This document shows, piece by piece, positions 6,682 to 9,506 of a DNA stretch of 9,506 bases. Position 1 is the stretch's first letter. Each line of letters begins with the position of its first letter. The stretch is from the NCBI GenBank assembly GCA_963977625.1, contig CAXBPX010000047.1, forward strand, positions 1-9,506, read 5' to 3'. The notes beneath the pieces are model-generated. The model did not search any database. It saw only the letters and a list, made by a program, of their open reading frames with translations, and was not told the origin of the DNA. Source of the stretch: ZLKRG08 sp963977625. GTDB taxonomy: Bacteria > Actinomycetota > Actinomycetes > Nanopelagicales > Nanopelagicaceae. Both the position numbers and the translations under genes were made by a program.

Positions 6682-9342
6682 ATGTCGATTCTAGATCGCA
6701 TTCTTCGAGCAGGCGAAGGTCGAGTTCTTAAAGAATTGGCCAAGATTGCCGAAGTAGTTAACTCTTTCGAACCGAAAATTTCAGCGCTATCAGATTCAGA
6801 ATTAACCGCTAAAACTTCAGAATTTAAGAATCGTTTAGCTAATGGTGAAGATTTAGATGATTTACTCCCAGAAGCATTTGCAGTAGTCCGCGAAGCCGCA
6901 AAACGAACTTTGGGTCAACGACATTACGATGTTCAGTTAATGGGTGGCGCCGCACTTCATAAAGGCAATATCGCAGAAATGAAAACTGGTGAAGGTAAGA
7001 CTTTGGTTTCAACATTGCCAGCTTATTTAAATGCTTTAACTGGAAAAGGCGTTCACGTTGTAACCGTTAATGATTATTTGGCCGAACGTGACTCTGAATG
7101 GATGGGTCGTGTACATCGTTTCTTAGGGCTAAAAGTTGGGGTCATTTTGGCATCTATGACGCCTGCCGAACGTCGCGAGGCATATCACGCGGATATTACA
7201 TACGGAACCAATAATGAATTTGGTTTTGATTATTTACGTGACAACATGGCATGGTCTCTAGAAGAGTGCGTACAGCGTGGCCATAATTTTGCCATCGTTG
7301 ACGAAACTGACTCTATTTTGATTGATGAAGCTCGAACTCCATTAATTATTTCTGGTCCTGCTGACAAACCAACAAAATGGTATGTGGAATTCGCAAATCT
7401 AGTTCAAAAACTCGAACGCGATGTGCACTATGAAGTTGATGAGAAAAAGCGTACGGCAGGAATTTTAGAAGCAGGTATCACCAGAGTTGAAGAATTACTG
7501 CAAATCGGCAATCTTTATGAATCTGCAAATACTCCACTTATTAGCTACTTAAATAATGCAATTAGAGCCAAAGAGTTATTTAAGCGCGATAAAGATTATG
7601 TAGTAATGAATGGCGAACTTTTAATTGTTGACGAACATACTGGTCGTATCTTGGCTGGTCGTCGCTATTCCGAAGGTATGCACCAAGCTCTGGAAGCTAA
7701 AGAGCGGATTGAAATTCAGATTGAGAATCAGACTCTGGCAACCATTACTTTGCAGAATTACTTCCGCCTTTACCAAAAGATTTCAGGTATGACTGGTACC
7801 GCAATGACCGAAGCTGCTGAATTTCATCAAATTTATAAGTTAGGCGTAGTTCCAATTCCAACTAACCGCCCAATGCAACGCCTTGATCAATCAGATTTAG
7901 TTTACAAAACTGAAGCCGGTAAATTTGAAGCGGTAGCTAAAGATATTACCGAACGCTATCGCAAAGGCCAGCCGGTGCTAGTTGGCACAGTTTCAGTTGA
8001 AAAATCTGAAGAGCTTTCTGCAACATTAAAGAAGCATGGCGTGCCACATGAAGTTTTGAATGCCAAGCAACATCAACGTGAAGCTGCAATTATTGCGCGC
8101 GCTGGTGTCAAAGGTGCCGTCACCGTTGCTACCAATATGGCAGGCCGCGGAACTGACATCATGTTGGGTGGCAATCCAGAATTCATGGCAGATTTCGAAA
8201 TACAAAAGCGCGGCATCTCTCCAGTTGATAACCCAACTGAATACGAAGCAGCTTGGCCAGCAGAAATTGCAAAACAGAAAGCTGCAGTTGCAGCAGGCCA
8301 CGAAGAAGTTATTGCACTTGGTGGACTTTATGTTTTAGGTACCGAACGTCACGAATCACGACGTATTGATAACCAGTTGCGTGGTCGTTCTGGTCGTCAA
8401 GGTGATCCAGGAGAGTCACGTTTCTATCTTTCACTTCAAGATGATTTGATGCGTAGATTCAATTCCGCCATGGTTGAGCGCTTCTTAACTGCGGCAGGCA
8501 TACCTGATGATCAACCAATTGAATCAAAGATGGTCTCTAACTCAATTAAATCCGCGCAAACCCAAGTTGAAGCGCAGAATTTTGAAATTCGTAAAAATGT
8601 TTTGAAATACGACGACGTAATGAATCGCCAACGTGAAGTAATTTATGGAGAACGTCGGTCAGTGCTTGAAGGTAAAGACATCTCTGAGCAGGTTCAACGT
8701 TTCTTAGCTGAAACTATCGCCGCATATGTAACCGCAGCTACTGCAGATGGATATGCGGAAGATTGGGATTTGGACACTTTGTGGGCAGCCATCGGCGCAA
8801 TTTATCCAATCTCATTTACTTTGGCTGATTTAGAAAAAGAAATTGGCGGCCGAAATGCGCTGGATACTGACTATTTAGTCGCACGAATTACGGATGATGC
8901 GATTGCGGCATACCAGAAGCGCGAAGAAAATTTAACTCCAGTTGTGATGCGCGAACTTGAGCGAAAAGTTCTGCTTTCCGTATTAGACCGAAAGTGGCGC
9001 GAACATTTATATGAAATGGATTATTTACAAGAAGGTATTGGCCTTCGCGCCATGGCGCAAAGAGATCCATTAGTCGAATATCAACGCGAAGGTTATGACT
9101 TATTTGCAGCCATGATGGAAGGAATCCAAGAAGAGATTGCTGGATTTATTTTCAATGTAGAAGTTTCAGTTGAAACTCAACATGTGCATGGTGGCGGCTT
9201 AGATGCTCCAAAGCCTCAACAACTTTCTTATTCTTCAGCAGATGAAACGGGAGTTGCACGCAGTGGCGAGGTATCTAGAAATTCGCTCTGCCCTTGTGGC
9301 TCTGGCAAGAAGTACAAACGCTGCCACGGAGCGGCCAATTAA
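6682..9342 (+). CDS. secA: Preprotein translocase ATPase SecA
   Basis: The ATPase motor that pushes unfolded preproteins through the SecYEG channel; cytosolic and peripheral on the membrane. The 886-residue sequence is complete: Walker A MKTGEGKT (100-107), Walker B region AIVDETDSILIDEARTPLIISG with D207/E208, the preprotein-crosslinking segment after about 230, GRGTDI (488-493), QLRGRSGRQGDPG (565-577) of the second nucleotide-binding fold, the helical wing and scaffold regions, and a C-terminal SEC-C zinc motif C870-x-C872-x8-C881-H882. The N-terminus (ILRAGEGRVLKELAKIAEVVN) matches housekeeping actinobacterial SecA1, not the shorter accessory SecA2. Walker B reads DETD where most SecA proteins have DEVD. 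A Shine-Dalgarno lies close upstream. The TAA stop overlaps the stop of a convergent gene on the other strand. Confidence 0.97.
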   Translation: MSILDRILRAGEGRVLKELAKIAEVVNSFEPKISALSDSELTAKTSEFKNRLANGEDLDDLLPEAFAVVREAAKRTLGQRHYDVQLMGGAALHKGNIAEMKTGEGKTLVSTLPAYLNALTGKGVHVVTVNDYLAERDSEWMGRVHRFLGLKVGVILASMTPAERREAYHADITYGTNNEFGFDYLRDNMAWSLEECVQRGHNFAIVDETDSILIDEARTPLIISGPADKPTKWYVEFANLVQKLERDVHYEVDEKKRTAGILEAGITRVEELLQIGNLYESANTPLISYLNNAIRAKELFKRDKDYVVMNGELLIVDEHTGRILAGRRYSEGMHQALEAKERIEIQIENQTLATITLQNYFRLYQKISGMTGTAMTEAAEFHQIYKLGVVPIPTNRPMQRLDQSDLVYKTEAGKFEAVAKDITERYRKGQPVLVGTVSVEKSEELSATLKKHGVPHEVLNAKQHQREAAIIARAGVKGAVTVATNMAGRGTDIMLGGNPEFMADFEIQKRGISPVDNPTEYEAAWPAEIAKQKAAVAAGHEEVIALGGLYVLGTERHESRRIDNQLRGRSGRQGDPGESRFYLSLQDDLMRRFNSAMVERFLTAAGIPDDQPIESKMVSNSIKSAQTQVEAQNFEIRKNVLKYDDVMNRQREVIYGERRSVLEGKDISEQVQRFLAETIAAYVTAATADGYAEDWDLDTLWAAIGAIYPISFTLADLEKEIGGRNALDTDYLVARITDDAIAAYQKREENLTPVVMRELERKVLLSVLDRKWREHLYEMDYLQEGIGLRAMAQRDPLVEYQREGYDLFAAMMEGIQEEIAGFIFNVEVSVETQHVHGGGLDAPKPQQLSYSSADETGVARSGEVSRNSLCPCGSGKKYKRCHGAAN

Positions 9343-9506
9343 ATTAGATCCAAACTGGTGCAAACCCATTTGTGATCAACCCCTTCAAATCGAAGCGCCA
9401 TTGAACGCAAGCGATCGTTAAATCGAACTGTCACCGTGCTTTCGCAAAGTCCATCTAAAGGTTCATTAATATAAATCTTTCTAAATTTGCCAATTTCTTT
9501 TTGAAA
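9339..9506 (-). CDS. Rv3235-family (DUF6459-like) protein, C-terminal part only
   Basis: Reading the minus strand from the window edge, a frame stays open for 55 codons and stops at 9341-9339. The peptide contains STVTVRFNDRLRSMALRFEG followed by DHKWVCTSLDLI. That pattern (Thr-Val strand, basic loop, A-L-R-x-E, then a Trp/Cys strand ending in a short hydrophobic tail) fits the C-terminal end of Rv3235-family proteins, which lie close to secA in many Actinobacteria. The gene's start and N-terminus lie beyond the right edge. The function is unknown. It converges on secA, and TTAA at 9339-9342 encodes both stops. The family call is from memory of the pattern; the competing + strand frame here has no recognisable protein character. 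Confidence 0.68.
   Translation of the reverse strand, partial: FQKEIGKFRKIYINEPLDGLCESTVTVRFNDRLRSMALRFEGVDHKWVCTSLDLI

Noticed and set aside
8060..8338. 92-codon + strand frame inside secA
   Set aside because: It is an out-of-frame shadow of the conserved second nucleotide-binding fold; composition is dominated by Gln, Leu and Lys from codon shift.
9343..9400. Terminator after secA
   Set aside because: Only a weak 5-bp pairing (ATTTG with CAAAT) and no T run; the sequence is coding on the opposite strand.
9203..9421. 72-codon + strand frame running past the secA stop
   Set aside because: It overlaps the SEC-C end of SecA out of frame and then runs opposite the better supported minus-strand Rv3235-like tail; no protein features.
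1..9506. Mobile elements, CRISPR arrays, defence or toxin genes
   Set aside because: No transposase, integrase, terminal repeats, spaced repeats or toxin-antitoxin pairs were found; all space is taken by conserved housekeeping genes.

Overview
The window reads as a compact core-chromosome segment of a streamlined, fairly AT-rich actinobacterium. The order DUF5719-like gene, DUF3499 gene, manB, ahcY, mtrA, mtrB, comF, secA, then a converging Rv3235-family gene is a trimmed version of a block found in Mycobacterium and Streptomyces. DUF3499, MtrAB and Rv3235-type proteins are essentially actinobacterial. GC is only about 40% by eye (two sample lines gave 33% and 52%), coding is very dense, and several usual members of the block are absent. 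Together this suggests a small-genome aquatic lineage such as acI/Nanopelagicales. That placement is inference and not proven by the sequence.

Left part (1-2412): the 3' end of a DUF5719-like envelope or secreted protein, a small DUF3499 protein with a possible zinc site, and a complete phosphomannomutase/phosphoglucomutase (ManB), which makes sugar-1-phosphates for cell-envelope glycans. Middle (2413-5969): a short leader with a GC-rich palindrome and a strong Shine-Dalgarno precedes ahcY, which starts at TTG. AhcY is of the short Thermotoga/archaeal sequence type. ahcY, mtrA and mtrB overlap by 1 and 4 nt, so the methyl-cycle enzyme and the MtrAB two-component system look translationally linked. 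Right part (5970-9506): a ComF-type phosphoribosyltransferase-fold protein, then SecA, the preprotein translocase ATPase, complete with its C-terminal zinc motif. SecA is met tail to tail by the 3' end of a minus-strand Rv3235-family (DUF6459) gene. The palindrome TTAA at 9339-9342 supplies both stop codons.

The functional theme is envelope biogenesis and its control: sugar activation, MtrAB sensing, and protein export. All genes except the last are on the + strand, with gaps of at most 61 bp. No mobile element, CRISPR array, tRNA or rRNA was seen, and I found no convincing undescribed system. The points most worth a second look are the AhcY type, the loss of lpqB and hpf from their conserved positions, the ahcY leader, and the shared stop codon.
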